Shown: positions 1 to 10,618 of the stretch, in pieces
Layout of the letters: every line of letters begins with the position of its first letter
How positions within the stretch are numbered: position 1 is the stretch's first letter
DNA from: JBBIPZ01 sp037442505 [NCBI: Deltaproteobacteria bacterium]
GTDB taxonomy: Bacteria > CALINM01
Direction of reading: 5' to 3'
Length of the DNA: 64,000 nucleotides
Assembly: GCA_037442505.1 (NCBI GenBank)
Contig: JBBIPZ010000009.1
Location: 1 to 64,000, forward strand
Made by a program: the position numbers and the translations under genes
The notes under the pieces: generated by a model
What the model was told of the DNA's origin: nothing
Databases searched by the model: none
The model's input: only the letters and a program-made list of their open reading frames with translations

Positions 1-1
1 C

Positions 2-3000
2 TACACCTTACCGGCTGGGGAAGGTAGCAAGACCGTATATGTAAGATTTACAGACAATGCTGGTAACGTATCAAGTGCAGTGAACAGCAGTATCATCTTA
101 GACACCACCAAGCCAACTATAGCTTTTACACCATCTCCAGGTTATTACAATACAGACCAGACAATTACTCTTACCGCTTCTGAAAACTCAATTATTTATT
201 ATACAATTGATGGGAGTAATCCAACTACGTTATCACAGGTATATCATTCGCCAATCACAATAACGAAAAATACTATAATTAAATTTTTTGCTAAAGATTT
301 AGCAGGAAATATAAGCACTACATATACAGTGAACTATGCTATTGATAGGAACTTGCCGACTGGAAACATCGTTATTAATGGTAATAATTTATTTACGACA
401 TCACCTAATGTAACCTTAACAATTTTTGTACAGGATGATAATGGTATTGACAGTGTACAATTTTCTAATGACTCTCAAAACTGGTCTGCCCCAGAAATCT
501 TTGTTAATTCGAAAGAATGGACTTTGAGTTCTGGAGACGGAGAAAAAACTGTTTATGCAAAATTAACTGATAAAGCAGGTAATAGTGCAATATTTTCTGA
601 CAATATTACTCTTGATACAACAGTCCCAACAGGAGAACTTGTTATAAATGATGATACACCTATTACAAATTCTTTGTTAGTAAACTTGAAGTTCAAAAAT
701 GTATCGACAGATGCTGCTTTGATGAGCTTTTCTAATGATGGAATTAACTGGTCTAACTTCGAGACATATGCTACAACAAAAAATTTAACCCTTTCATCGG
801 GTGATGGGATAAAAACAATATACGCTATTCTTAAAGATAATGCGGGAAATTTGTCTTCACCGATTAGTAACACTATTTACTTGGATACCATCCCACCTGT
901 TACAACTATTACTCCCATTGCAGGCAAATATAACACAACACAAATTATAACGTTAACATCTAACGAGAATGGTAAGACATACTATACGCTTGATGGGAGT
1001 AATCCTTCAACTGCATCTAACGTTTATAATGGACCTATAGAGATCGATACATCTACCTCAATTAAGTTTTTCTCGGTAGACAGTGCAGGAAATTTTGAAC
1101 AAATTAAAACTGCAAACTATACAATTGATAAAACGCCACCAATAGGAACTCTATCGATAAATAATAACGCAGCATTTACTAATACTGAATACGTTACACT
1201 TACAATTTCCGCCTTTGACACAACTGGTGTTGATAAAATGCAGTTTTCTAACGATGGAATAATCTGGAGTACCCCAGAAAACTATTCAACCGTTAAATCA
1301 TGGGCACTTGCTTCGCCTGACGTTGATGGAATAAAAACAGTTTATGTTCGCTTTATTGACTCAGTAAATAATGTTTCAACACCAATAACTGATACCATAA
1401 TTCTTGATAAAACAAAGCCAGTAGTTACGATTACTCCTAATGCCGGTATTTACAATAATAATGTTAATGTAACATTAAGTTCAAACGAAAAAGCTAATAT
1501 TTACTACACAATTAATGGAGATACGCCTACCACTACAAGCCTTATTTTTACAACTACTTTTCAACTTCTTAACTCTACTACAGTTAAATATATTGCTATA
1601 GATGATGCGGGTAATCAAAGCGATGTTCAATCAGCTGTTTTTACGATTGATAAAACGCCGCCTACAGGAACGATTGTGATTAATGAGGGTAGTATAACAA
1701 AAAATACCAATGTTAATTTAACACTTAATGCAACGGATGCGAACGGTGTTACTACAATGCAGTTTTCGAATGATGGTATAAACTGGTCGCATGAAGAAGC
1801 TTATTCTACATCCAGAACATGGTCTCTTACGTCAGGCGATGGTAAAAAGACAGTTTATGCGAGATTTAAAGATGTTGCAGGTAACTGGTCTGGAGCTGTA
1901 TTCGCTGAGATTATTTTAGATTCTACAGCACCTAAAACTTCTGCCTCAAAAGCAGAAGGGACTTATATTGGTGCTATATCAGTAACTTTAAGCAGTGATG
2001 ACCCGAATGCGAAAATCTATTACACTACAGATGGTTCAGAACCAACAACAGCATCTAATTTATATTCATCGGCAATAGAAATTTCCAGAACAACAATTTT
2101 AAAGTTTTTTGCTGTTGATATAGCTGGCAACAAAGAAAATACTAACACTATTTCTTATACAATAAAATTTAATGCTGATATAACTTTGTTGATTAACAAT
2201 GGTGCAAGCTATACAAATTCTAAAGATATTACGTTAAATGTCACTTCTATCAAACCAGTTGCTGAAATGCAGTTTTCTAATGACAACAGCAATTGGAGTA
2301 GTTGGATGGCTTTTTCGAATAGCGCTTCGTGGGCTTTGGACGATACAGAAGGTGAAAAAACTGTTTATGCGCGCTTTAAAGATAGTTCTGGTAATATTTC
2401 TGATTTAGTTATCGCAACCATTATATATGATAAAACAACTCCGATAACTTCAATTTCGATACCTGGAGGATTGTATAATACGCCAAAGCAAATTACTATC
2501 TCTGTAAACGAATCTCTGGCAAAGATATACTATACCTTAGATGGCAGTGAGCCAACCAAAAACTCTAAAACATTTTCAGGACCTATTAATATTGACAAAT
2601 CGTTAACCCTCAGGTATTTTGCGGAAGACCCTGCTGGTAATAGAGAACCAACCAAGACAGAGATATACAACATAGATACAGTGAATCCAACTTGTTCAAT
2701 TCTTATTAACGACGCTTCTACATATACAAGAACTCAATCTGTGACTTTACAGATTATTGGTGAAGATCTAAATGGTGTAGAGCAACTACAGATTAGCAAT
2801 GATGGCATTCAATGGACTACACCTGAAAGCTTTAATGGTTCTGTCCAGAAAGCATGGGTGTTAACTGATGGTGATGGTGAGAAGACGGTATATATTAGAG
2901 TTAAAGATGCAGCGGGTAACTGGTCTTCAGCTTCATCTGCAAAGATAATACTTGACACAACGTTGCCTACAACTACTACATCTGTTCCAGAGGGCACATT

Positions 3001-5185
3001 AAATAATGCATTTTCGCTCACTTTAACATCAGATGAAACAGCAAATATCTATTATTCAGTTGATGACGGTAAAACTTTCAAAAAATATACAGAGGCTATT
3101 GCAGTTACTAATGATATTACAATTATATTTTATGCGGTAGATAACGCTGGCAATGAAGAGAATAAAAAAACAGTTACCTATTCGATTGATTTTCAACCAC
3201 CTTTGAATATATCTGTTAACAATAAAAATGCTTACACCACTTCTGAAAATGTAGTGATAAATTTTTCATTTACGAAACCAGAACTGGCAGAAGAAGAGAG
3301 TCCGCAGGCAATGCAGTTTTCAAATGATGGCTTATTTTTTTCTGAGGAAGAAACATTCAACACATCTAAAAACTGGTTGCTACAGGGAGAAGATGGCGAA
3401 AAGACAATTTACGTAAAGTTTAAAGATAAATTTGGCAACTGGTCTAAAAGCTTTATAACGGATATAACAAAGGCTATGATTACTCTCGATAGGACAGCAC
3501 CAATAACAACTATTCAACCGAATTCTGGAATTATCACCTCTGTTCCTTATACGATTACTTTATCATCAAACGAAAGCACTGCTAAAATTTACTATTCATC
3601 TGACGATGGTGTAACATATAATTCTTACACAACGCCAATCATTATAAACACATCCAAAAATATAAAATATTATTCAGAGGATCAGGCTGGCAATAGAGAG
3701 GCTGAAAAAACCGCCACTTATACTGTAAGTATAAAACCTTCCCTGTCTTTTACAATTAACAGCGGCGAAAATGCAACAAATAGCACTAATGTAACGTTAA
3801 ACGTTAATGCTGATGATACTTCACAGTTTTCTAAGATACAGTTTTCAAATGATGGTATTAAATGGAGCAGTGAGCTTGATTTTAAAGTGTCTAACCAGTG
3901 GGATTTATCTTCTACAAATGGTGAAAAAACAGTTTATATGCGTATTAGGGATATATATGGCAATCTTTCCGATATTTATACCGCTAAAATCAACTTAGAT
4001 AACACACCACCACAAATAACGCCTTCTTTACCTCCCGGTACATATTATTCTGCTCAAACAATTACATTAGAATCTAACGAACCAGCGGAAATCTATTACA
4101 CAACCGACGGGTCTGTACCCAATATTTTATCACCAAAATATACCGCTCCTATAACCATATCATCTGACACTACACTTAAATTTATAGCGATCGATGCGTT
4201 AGGCAACAAAACACAGATCTCGTTAGATTACATCATTATCCCTATCGAAACTATTACTCCAATTGGTAACAATGGTATACCTTTAACAAGAGAAGATGGA
4301 GGAGACATTTCTAACAATAAAGATGACACAACTGGTAATCCTACAATTGCTGCAACATATAATTTTGGTTTGATAGTAAAAGATTCGGGCGGAAAACCGA
4401 GGTCTGTAAAAGTTTTTATTGCAGATAAGATTAATACAACGACACAAGATTATGCACAATATCCATTGGAATGTTCTGGAGATTTTGCAAATGGTGCAAA
4501 ATGCACATTTTCTACAAAATTAGGAGTGGCGCCTGATTATAAATATTATTTTGAAATTGTTTTATCAGATGGAAACACAATCAAATATCCACCGAATAAA
4601 GACGCGTTTGATGGTCCAAAAACAGACCTTTTGAATGGCTATAATATCATATCCATACCGAGGGATATTAAGAACAATACTGTAACAAGTTCGGATGCTT
4701 TTGGTGTTACTGAAGTGTATAGGTGGATTTCTGAAGGAACAACTACCTACAAAATTAATGGGCACTATGAAAAACTTAGCAGTAGCGACCAGATTGTGTT
4801 AGGTGAAGGTTATTTTGTATATAAAAGGCAGGAGAGTTTGCCTGCTGAATCGGTTGAACTGCCCAATGTAACAAGTATCAGTGTAAGAGTTAATCTAAAG
4901 GCAGGGTGGAATATCATTTCAAATCCTTATAACGGTAATGTAAAATTAAGAGATTTGAAAGTTATTAACAATGACAAAAATATAAGTTTAACTTGGCTGG
5001 ATGCGGCAAAAAGCAACTGGATTTATAATGCGGCTTACTATTACAAAGGTGTTGATTGGGGTAATGTATATGACTTTGAGACTGCAGGTGGAGCTAACGA
5101 AGGTGCACTTATACCATGGTTAGGGTACTGGATATATGTAGCTGATGGTAGTAGTAGCTATAGTCTCGAGATTCCTAAGCCATAG
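2..5185 (+). CDS. Giant repetitive surface protein (3' part; begins before the window)
   Basis: The frame is open from the first complete codon at base 2. The residues before the first possible start (GTG at 80) already match the repeat consensus, so the gene begins upstream and the true length is unknown. The visible part holds alternating modules of about 80-95 residues. One type resembles the chitobiase/beta-hexosaminidase C-terminal-like domain (key residues YYTxDGSxPT, then FFAxDxAGN). The other carries MQFSNDGxNW followed by GEKTVYxRFKDxxGN. I count eight of each plus the partial one at the edge. The last 300 or so residues differ and carry GYNIISIP, GWNIISNP and GYWIYV motifs seen at the ends of other large envelope proteins. 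It is probably exported and adhesive or structural; that role is inferred from architecture only. The following small secreted protein is 15 bp downstream and probably cotranscribed. Confidence 0.8.
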   Translation, partial: YTLPAGEGSKTVYVRFTDNAGNVSSAVNSSIILDTTKPTIAFTPSPGYYNTDQTITLTASENSIIYYTIDGSNPTTLSQVYHSPITITKNTIIKFFAKDLAGNISTTYTVNYAIDRNLPTGNIVINGNNLFTTSPNVTLTIFVQDDNGIDSVQFSNDSQNWSAPEIFVNSKEWTLSSGDGEKTVYAKLTDKAGNSAIFSDNITLDTTVPTGELVINDDTPITNSLLVNLKFKNVSTDAALMSFSNDGINWSNFETYATTKNLTLSSGDGIKTIYAILKDNAGNLSSPISNTIYLDTIPPVTTITPIAGKYNTTQIITLTSNENGKTYYTLDGSNPSTASNVYNGPIEIDTSTSIKFFSVDSAGNFEQIKTANYTIDKTPPIGTLSINNNAAFTNTEYVTLTISAFDTTGVDKMQFSNDGIIWSTPENYSTVKSWALASPDVDGIKTVYVRFIDSVNNVSTPITDTIILDKTKPVVTITPNAGIYNNNVNVTLSSNEKANIYYTINGDTPTTTSLIFTTTFQLLNSTTVKYIAIDDAGNQSDVQSAVFTIDKTPPTGTIVINEGSITKNTNVNLTLNATDANGVTTMQFSNDGINWSHEEAYSTSRTWSLTSGDGKKTVYARFKDVAGNWSGAVFAEIILDSTAPKTSASKAEGTYIGAISVTLSSDDPNAKIYYTTDGSEPTTASNLYSSAIEISRTTILKFFAVDIAGNKENTNTISYTIKFNADITLLINNGASYTNSKDITLNVTSIKPVAEMQFSNDNSNWSSWMAFSNSASWALDDTEGEKTVYARFKDSSGNISDLVIATIIYDKTTPITSISIPGGLYNTPKQITISVNESLAKIYYTLDGSEPTKNSKTFSGPINIDKSLTLRYFAEDPAGNREPTKTEIYNIDTVNPTCSILINDASTYTRTQSVTLQIIGEDLNGVEQLQISNDGIQWTTPESFNGSVQKAWVLTDGDGEKTVYIRVKDAAGNWSSASSAKIILDTTLPTTTTSVPEGTLNNAFSLTLTSDETANIYYSVDDGKTFKKYTEAIAVTNDITIIFYAVDNAGNEENKKTVTYSIDFQPPLNISVNNKNAYTTSENVVINFSFTKPELAEEESPQAMQFSNDGLFFSEEETFNTSKNWLLQGEDGEKTIYVKFKDKFGNWSKSFITDITKAMITLDRTAPITTIQPNSGIITSVPYTITLSSNESTAKIYYSSDDGVTYNSYTTPIIINTSKNIKYYSEDQAGNREAEKTATYTVSIKPSLSFTINSGENATNSTNVTLNVNADDTSQFSKIQFSNDGIKWSSELDFKVSNQWDLSSTNGEKTVYMRIRDIYGNLSDIYTAKINLDNTPPQITPSLPPGTYYSAQTITLESNEPAEIYYTTDGSVPNILSPKYTAPITISSDTTLKFIAIDALGNKTQISLDYIIIPIETITPIGNNGIPLTREDGGDISNNKDDTTGNPTIAATYNFGLIVKDSGGKPRSVKVFIADKINTTTQDYAQYPLECSGDFANGAKCTFSTKLGVAPDYKYYFEIVLSDGNTIKYPPNKDAFDGPKTDLLNGYNIISIPRDIKNNTVTSSDAFGVTEVYRWISEGTTTYKINGHYEKLSSSDQIVLGEGYFVYKRQESLPAESVELPNVTSISVRVNLKAGWNIISNPYNGNVKLRDLKVINNDKNISLTWLDAAKSNWIYNAAYYYKGVDWGNVYDFETAGGANEGALIPWLGYWIYVADGSSSYSLEIPKP
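80..4240 (+). repeat. Protein-level tandem repeats: eight paired Ig-like modules
   Basis: Within the giant surface protein two module types alternate. Type B (YYTxDGSxPT ... AxDxAGN) and type A (MQFSNDGxNWS ... GEKTVYARFKD) mostly come as B-A pairs, but two A modules stand in tandem near bases 360-890. Linkers are short and contain DKTxP or DTTxP. The copies have clearly diverged at the DNA level, so this is an old duplication series and not a recent expansion. Confidence 0.85.
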
Positions 5186-5200
5186 CTGGAGGAAGTGAAG

Positions 5201-5659
5201 ATGAAAAAGTTCTTCATTTTTATATTTTTACTTTTTTCGATAAATGTATTTGCAGCCGATAGTTGGGAAGTGCCTATAAAGGTTAAGGCAGCAAATGTGG
5301 AAATAAGATTGATTTTTGGTAATAATATGTCTGCAACTGATGGCTTTGATGGGTATTATGATGTGCCTTTTTTTGGCTCAGGAACTCTTAATGCTTATTT
5401 TGAAAGCGACGGAGGTTTGTTGTTCAAAGATGTAAGGAGAGTGCAGGATACAAAGATCTGGACATTAAAAATTGAAAATAAACAAAGCGATCTTAAACAG
5501 CTTTTTATTGTATGGAATTCCGAAAAGCTTCCCTTTGGCTATAGTTTTACACTAGTGGATACGATTACAGGTAACAAAATTGATATGAAGAAAGAATCTT
5601 TTTATCAGTTTCCTAACACAATGATACGGTACTTTGATATAGAGGTACAAAAGAATTAA
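5201..5659 (+). CDS. Small secreted protein of unknown function
   Basis: This 152-residue protein opens with a clear signal peptide (MKKFFIFIFLLFSINVFA) and is therefore exported. I recognise no domain. The mature part is rich in aromatic and beta-type sequence and could be a small beta-sandwich. I chose ATG 5201 over the in-frame GTG at 5195 because a GGAGGA ribosome site at about 5188-5193 sits at the right distance. It follows the giant surface protein by 15 bp, so the two are likely one transcript and may work together at the envelope. Its stop overlaps the stop of the convergent MFS gene. Confidence 0.7.
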   Translation: MKKFFIFIFLLFSINVFAADSWEVPIKVKAANVEIRLIFGNNMSATDGFDGYYDVPFFGSGTLNAYFESDGGLLFKDVRRVQDTKIWTLKIENKQSDLKQLFIVWNSEKLPFGYSFTLVDTITGNKIDMKKESFYQFPNTMIRYFDIEVQKN

Positions 5660-6831
5660 TGTTGAAATTTCTTTTCAGCCAAGAAAAACAGACATAAAGC
5701 CGTTAAGCTAAATAGAGCTCCAGTAATAAAGGCAATTTTGTATGAGTAATTTTGCCATAAATAGCCAAATATAATACTTGCTGGTAGCGCAGATACGCCA
5801 ACTGCAAAATTGTAAAGTCCATAAGCCCTGCCGCGTATCTCTTCGCCAACGATATCAGCAATAAATGCCCTTTCTACACCTTCCGTGAGGCTAAAATACA
5901 AGCCGTAACATAAGAATACAGTTATAACAGCGTACTTTGATGTGAAAATCGCAAAAGATAAATAAACAGCAGCATAAACCAACCATCCCGCAATAATGAC
6001 AGTTTTTTTATTAGTTTTGTCGGCAATGATACCCATTGGGTAGTTACCAATAGATTTTACAAGATTCAAAAGCCCCCATAGTAATGGAAGATAAGTTGTC
6101 GAGACGCCAGCATCTTTCAGCCTAAGAATAAGAAATGCATCGCTACTGTTGCCAAAAGTGAACAAAAAAACAGAAAGAACAAAAAGATTTAACCTTTTTG
6201 GGAAAGATCTGAATGTTAATATGTCTTTAAAATAAAGCCTTTTTGTTGCAACCTTACCATCATCTTTCGGCTCTTTAACAAAAAGCATAAGTATAATTAC
6301 GATAAAGCCGGGTATTAATGAAATCAGAAATACAGATTTTATATTTTCTGAAAAACTGGCAAGCACAAACATTGCTAATAAAGGACCAATCAAGGCACCA
6401 AAGTTATCAAGCATTCTGTGAAAACTGAATGCCTGTGCACGATTAGATGTTGTTGTAGAGTCTGCTATTAAGGCGTCTCTGGGTGCGGTTCTGATTCCTT
6501 TTCCAATTCTATCAGTAAATCTTACAAAAAAAATCGTACCCCAGCTTTCAGCAAAAAAGTAAAGGGGTCTTAATGCATTCGACAAAAAGTATCCCAGAAA
6601 TGCCAGAATTTTTCTTTTCTTAAGCATGTCAGAGATATATCCCCCAAATAGTTTTAATATGCTTGCCGTTGTTTCTGCAACACCTTCTATAATTCCAAGA
6701 ATAGCAGGTGTCCCCCCAACAGAAGTAATAAATACTGGCAAAAGCGGATATATCATATCACTCGCAATATCATTACAAAAACTGACAAAACTAAGCAAAA
6801 TGATGTTTTTTGAAAGAAATTTTAGCTTCAT
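5656..6831 (-). CDS. Major facilitator superfamily transporter
   Basis: A 391-residue, strongly hydrophobic protein with about twelve predicted membrane segments, the usual size for MFS carriers. The N-terminal half carries a conserved loop with [12 protein letters not shown], fitting the MFS motif between helices 2 and 3. A second cytoplasmic motif, [14 protein letters not shown], is typical of the set of MFS proteins often annotated as multidrug or sugar-phosphate efflux. The substrate cannot be told from sequence. The start ATG overlaps the tyrS stop in an ATGA arrangement, which suggests translational coupling, and it is the last gene of the zap-rny-tyrS run. Confidence 0.85.
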   Translation of the reverse strand: MKLKFLSKNIILLSFVSFCNDIASDMIYPLLPVFITSVGGTPAILGIIEGVAETTASILKLFGGYISDMLKKRKILAFLGYFLSNALRPLYFFAESWGTIFFVRFTDRIGKGIRTAPRDALIADSTTTSNRAQAFSFHRMLDNFGALIGPLLAMFVLASFSENIKSVFLISLIPGFIVIILMLFVKEPKDDGKVATKRLYFKDILTFRSFPKRLNLFVLSVFLFTFGNSSDAFLILRLKDAGVSTTYLPLLWGLLNLVKSIGNYPMGIIADKTNKKTVIIAGWLVYAAVYLSFAIFTSKYAVITVFLCYGLYFSLTEGVERAFIADIVGEEIRGRAYGLYNFAVGVSALPASIIFGYLWQNYSYKIAFITGALFSLTALCLFFLAEKKFQH

Positions 6832-8030
6832 CTAACTTTAAGAAATTTTCTTTTTCCAACTTTTATAATGAACTCATTTCCATCTGGCTTAACTTTAAAT
6901 GCTATATCTGTTATTTTTTCTCCATTCAACTCAATAGCCTTTTGTTGAATTAATCTTTTTATTTCGCTTTTTGAATTTATTAGTCCGGCTTCAAAAATAA
7001 TATCGACCAGAGATTTTTCCGCTGACAATCTGTACTCATTGATATCGTCAGGTATCTCTCGTTTTGAAAAGATCCTCTCAAACTCTTCTTTTGCAGTTTT
7101 TGCATCAACATCGCTATGGAATCTTTTCACCATTTCATAAGCCAGCTCTTTTTTAGCCTCAAGTGGATGTTTAATGTTGTTTTTCAAATCTTCTTTTAAT
7201 TTTTCAATTTCTTCAATGCTCTTTTCGCTTAAAAGCTCATAATATCTGAGCATAAGCTCGTCAGAGATAGACATAATCTTGCCAAATATATCAAAAGGCT
7301 TTTCTGTAATGCCAACATAATTACCCAATGATTTACTCATTTTGTTGATGCCGTCAAGCCCTTCCAAAAGCGGAAGTGTTATAACCGTTTGTGGTTTTTG
7401 TCCATATTCACGTTGCAGTTCTCTACCAACTAAGAGGTTAAATTTCTGATCTGTTCCGCCTAATTCGATATCTGCCTTTAAACACACAGAGTCGTAACCT
7501 TGCAGAAGTGGATACATAAATTCGTGTATGCTTATCGGCTTTCCAGCTTGAAATCTTTTAGAGAAATCATCACGTTCCATCATCCTTGCAACGGTATATT
7601 TTGCAGACAAAAATATCATATCTTTGCCGGTAAGTGGTTCTAACCAGCGGCTATTGAAGTCTACAATAGTCTTGTTTGGATCAAGTATTTTAAACACCTG
7701 TTCTTTATAAGTTTTGGCGTTTTTTTCAACATCTTCTTTTGTTAATGCCTTCCTTGTTTCAGATTTACCAGTTGGGTCTCCAATCATGCCAGTAAAGTCA
7801 CCTATCAAAAAAATAACCTCATGACCAAGTTCCTGAAACTGCCTCATTTTGTTTAGTAAAACAGTGTGACCTAAATGTAAGTCTGGGGCTGTAGGATCAA
7901 AACCAGCTTTTACGCGAAGAGGTTTTTTGTTTAAGTAGCTTTCTTTTAGCTTTTCTAAAAGCTCTTCCTCCTGAATAATCTCTACAACGCCTCGTTTTAT
8001 GACTTTTAGTTGTTCTAATGGTGGCAACAT
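6828..8030 (-). CDS. tyrS: Tyrosyl-tRNA synthetase
   Basis: Charges tRNA-Tyr with tyrosine in the cytoplasm. The 400-residue product has the class I signature HLGHT at residues 52-56, the KMSKS loop at 230-234 and a C-terminal S4-type RNA-binding domain from about residue 335. A longer start at 8045 is possible, but GAGGTG lies just ahead of ATG 8030 and the resulting N-terminus (MLPPLEQ) is the usual form, so I prefer 8030. It lies 8 bp after the YmdB-family gene and overlaps the MFS gene by four bases. The insert layout matches the TyrRS type with KMSKS rather than KFGKS. Confidence 0.95.
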   Translation of the reverse strand: MLPPLEQLKVIKRGVVEIIQEEELLEKLKESYLNKKPLRVKAGFDPTAPDLHLGHTVLLNKMRQFQELGHEVIFLIGDFTGMIGDPTGKSETRKALTKEDVEKNAKTYKEQVFKILDPNKTIVDFNSRWLEPLTGKDMIFLSAKYTVARMMERDDFSKRFQAGKPISIHEFMYPLLQGYDSVCLKADIELGGTDQKFNLLVGRELQREYGQKPQTVITLPLLEGLDGINKMSKSLGNYVGITEKPFDIFGKIMSISDELMLRYYELLSEKSIEEIEKLKEDLKNNIKHPLEAKKELAYEMVKRFHSDVDAKTAKEEFERIFSKREIPDDINEYRLSAEKSLVDIIFEAGLINSKSEIKRLIQQKAIELNGEKITDIAFKVKPDGNEFIIKVGKRKFLKVR

Positions 8031-8038
8031 AAAACACC

Positions 8039-8833
8039 TCAACATTCTATTTTTTTGTAAAAACGTTCAATTTTTAGAGCTTTGCCTGTACCGTTGTCGA
8101 TTTCTATTATAACATAAGACGCCCATATATCATCTGTAGCTACTTCTAATTTTCTTGGAATACCTTTTAAAAATCTGTCCATTACGTCTTCTATCCTGTT
8201 TCCAATAATAGAATTTCTGCTACCTGTCATGCCGACGTCAGTAATAAATGCTGTTCCTTGGTCAAGAATACATTCATCTGCTGTCTGGACGTGGGTGTGT
8301 GTGCCTAAGATAGCGGTTACCTTACCGTTTAAAAAATAAGCGAGAGCCTTTTTCTCAGAGGTAGCCTCAGCATGAAAATCAACGATAATGTTTTTAGTTT
8401 TAGTTGTTAATTCTTCTATCGCATTTTCTACAGTAAAAAAAGGTGATTCGTAATTATCCATGAACACACGACCGATCAAATTGATAACCCCTAAAGAGAC
8501 ACCATCCTTTTCTAAAGTAATAAAACCTCTGCCCGGCACAAGGGGGGAAAAGTTTAAAGGTCTAATAATACGAGGCTCTTCGTCTAAAAAAAGTTCTGCT
8601 TCTTTTTTGTCCCATGTATGGTTTCCTAAGGTTAAAACATCAATATTGTAACTTAATAGTTCATCAGCAACTTTTTTCGTAATTCCAAATCCACTTGCGG
8701 AATTCTCTGCATTTGCTACAACAAATAAAATGCCATTTTCTTTAATTAGTTCTCGTGCCAGAACCTTAACAGCGGTTCTGCCTGCACGCCCAACAATATC
8801 ACCTATAAAAGCAACCTTAAAGCTATTTAGCAT
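8039..8833 (-). CDS. YmdB-family metallophosphoesterase (TIGR00282 type)
   Basis: A predicted metal-dependent phosphodiesterase of the YmdB family. Members tested elsewhere hydrolyse 2',3'-cyclic nucleotides, and the gene usually neighbours rny, as it does here. Visible motifs are [11 protein letters not shown] at the N-terminus (first metal ligand), [16 protein letters not shown] and [10 protein letters not shown], together giving the two-metal site. Length (264 residues from ATG 8833) is normal; TTG 8839 is the alternative start. The start overlaps the end of rny by 11 bases, so the two are co-translated. A role in RNA turnover or nucleotide signalling is inferred from the family and the context. 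Confidence 0.88.
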   Translation of the reverse strand: MLNSFKVAFIGDIVGRAGRTAVKVLARELIKENGILFVVANAENSASGFGITKKVADELLSYNIDVLTLGNHTWDKKEAELFLDEEPRIIRPLNFSPLVPGRGFITLEKDGVSLGVINLIGRVFMDNYESPFFTVENAIEELTTKTKNIIVDFHAEATSEKKALAYFLNGKVTAILGTHTHVQTADECILDQGTAFITDVGMTGSRNSIIGNRIEDVMDRFLKGIPRKLEVATDDIWASYVIIEIDNGTGKALKIERFYKKIEC

Positions 8834-10373
8834 ACTCAACGGCTCTTGTCTCTCTCACAACTAAAACCTTTATTTGTCCTGGATAAGTTAGCTCACTTTC
8901 AATTCTTTTTGCGATGTCGCGTGCCATAATATATGCCTGCTCATCTGTTACCTTAGAATTTTCAACAATGATACGCACTTCTCTACCTGCCTGAATCGCA
9001 AAAGACTTTTGGACACCGGGAAAAGAGGAAGCAATCTTTTCCAGTTCTTGAATGCGTTTGATATAACTTTCTAATGTTTCTCTTCTTGCACCCGGTCTTG
9101 CCGCAGAAAGTGAATCGGCAGCCTGAACAAGTGCAGCATAAACAGAATTAGCCTGTTCTTCTCCATGATGACTTGCAATTGCGTTAACAATCTTTGGGTT
9201 TTCATTATATTTTTTCAAAATTTCAGCTCCAATGATGGCATGCGAACCTTCTATCTCGTGATCTACAGCTTTACCTATGTCGTGCAAAAGTCCTGCTCTC
9301 TTAGCCTGTTTAATAGACAGATTAAGTTCTGCAGCCATTATACCGCAGATATAAGCCACCTCTAAGGAGTGTTGCAAAACGTTCTGTCCATAGCTTGTGC
9401 GATATTTCAACGTTCCTAAAAGTTTAACGATCTCAGGATGAACATTGTGTATGCCTGTATCAAAAATAGCCTTTTCTCCCGCTTCTTTTATAGAAAAATC
9501 GACATCTTGTTTACACTTTTCGACTACCTCTTCAATCCTCGCCGGGTGAATTCTACCATCCTGTATTAATCTTTCTAATGCAAGCCTTGCAACTTCTCTT
9601 CTAACAGGATTGTGAGAAGATATTACTACAGCTTCAGGTGTATCGTCTATTATAACATCTACGCCTGTAGCAGCTTCAAAGGTGCGTATATTTCTACCTT
9701 CTCTACCAATGATACGTCCTTTCATTTCATCATTTGGCAACGCAACACTTGAAACAGTTTGTTCAGCCACCACTTCGCCAGATAACCTTTGAATAGCTGT
9801 TGAAATATACTCTTGAGCCTTTTTAGTAGCAGCATCTCTCAACTCTTCATCAATTTCTCTCAGGCGTTTTACACTTTCTATTTTTGCCTGTTCTTCAATC
9901 ATATTAATAAGTTCTTGTTTTGCTTCTTCTGCAGTATAGTTTGAAATTTTTTCAAGCATCTTTTTCTGTTCCATCATCATATTATCAATAGCAGTCTTTT
10001 TTTCGGCAAGTTCTTTTTCGATACTCGCTATGGACTTTTCTCTTCTAAGTAGCTCAACTTCTCTTGAATCAATTAAAACACTTCTTTTTTCTAAACTCTC
10101 TTCTTTTTGTGCGAGTCTCCTCTCAATGTTTGCTAATTCTTCCTTTTTTTGTTTTAACTCTTTTTCAGCATCAATTTTCAGTTGTAACAGGTTATCTTTT
10201 ACTTGTAGTTCTGCTTCTTTTTTTGCAATTTCTACCTGTTTTTTTGCCTCTTCAAGAACACGCTGACTTTCCGATTTTAGATCAAAAAGTCTTTTTTTCC
10301 AGTAAATATGATAGAAAATAGCACCTAAAACTAATCCAAAAACCAATGATCCCAAAATTAATACAACTTCCAT
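8823..10373 (-). CDS. rny: Ribonuclease Y
   Basis: Membrane-anchored endoribonuclease that initiates mRNA decay. The 516-residue protein has the full family layout: one N-terminal membrane helix (about residues 4-22), a long charged coiled coil (about 25-195), a KH RNA-binding domain with [15 protein letters not shown], and an HD domain with the catalytic His364-Asp365 pair in [10 protein letters not shown]. The length matches other RNase Y proteins. A GGAGG site precedes ATG 10373. It is followed by the YmdB-family gene with overlap and preceded by the 6S RNA gene and zapA, a gene order kept in several anaerobic phyla. Confidence 0.97.
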   Translation of the reverse strand: MEVVLILGSLVFGLVLGAIFYHIYWKKRLFDLKSESQRVLEEAKKQVEIAKKEAELQVKDNLLQLKIDAEKELKQKKEELANIERRLAQKEESLEKRSVLIDSREVELLRREKSIASIEKELAEKKTAIDNMMMEQKKMLEKISNYTAEEAKQELINMIEEQAKIESVKRLREIDEELRDAATKKAQEYISTAIQRLSGEVVAEQTVSSVALPNDEMKGRIIGREGRNIRTFEAATGVDVIIDDTPEAVVISSHNPVRREVARLALERLIQDGRIHPARIEEVVEKCKQDVDFSIKEAGEKAIFDTGIHNVHPEIVKLLGTLKYRTSYGQNVLQHSLEVAYICGIMAAELNLSIKQAKRAGLLHDIGKAVDHEIEGSHAIIGAEILKKYNENPKIVNAIASHHGEEQANSVYAALVQAADSLSAARPGARRETLESYIKRIQELEKIASSFPGVQKSFAIQAGREVRIIVENSKVTDEQAYIMARDIAKRIESELTYPGQIKVLVVRETRAVEYAK

Positions 10374-10422
10374 AAATAACCTCCTTTTATTTTAAACCTT
10401 CCTCTGCAGGGAAGGAGTTTGC

Positions 10423-10612
10423 AAAAAAAAAATCCCCAAAGTGCCGTGTGAGTAGTGGGCTTAGCTTGTAATGAAAAGTGGAATCCTTAAATAGTTTGCT
10501 TCAGGCTTCCTTCTCTAAGGAAGGCTTGCACACCACAAACCAGGGAAGGACTCCTTTCAACAAGGTGTTGGCTCAAGCCCTAAAACCCATCACGAACACC
10601 CCAGGGATTTTG
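10423..10612 (-). ncRNA. ssrS: 6S RNA
   Basis: Regulatory RNA that binds the housekeeping RNA polymerase and imitates an open promoter. Read on the minus strand, the 5' end carries AAAATCCC, which pairs with GGGGATTTT at the 3' end to form the closing stem. Inside are the conserved blocks GGGGTGTTCGTGATGGG and GAGCCAAC, and a region with GCAAGCC, a CCTTCCTTAGAGAAGGAAG hairpin and GCCTGAAG that matches the E. coli 6S central region in order. About 190 nt is the normal size. The 3' end runs into a T tract that can serve as terminator. The position between zapA and rny is also typical. Ends are estimates. Confidence 0.87.
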
Positions 10613-10618
10613 TATTTA

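Noticed and set aside
2-4240. CRISPR-like or satellite DNA repeats
   Set aside because: The periodicity is at the protein level with diverged codons; there are no identical DNA repeats or spacers.
10030-10321. Plus-strand open frames with Ser/Phe-rich products
   Set aside because: Mirror images of the Glu/Lys-rich coiled coil of RNase Y; typical antisense artefacts.
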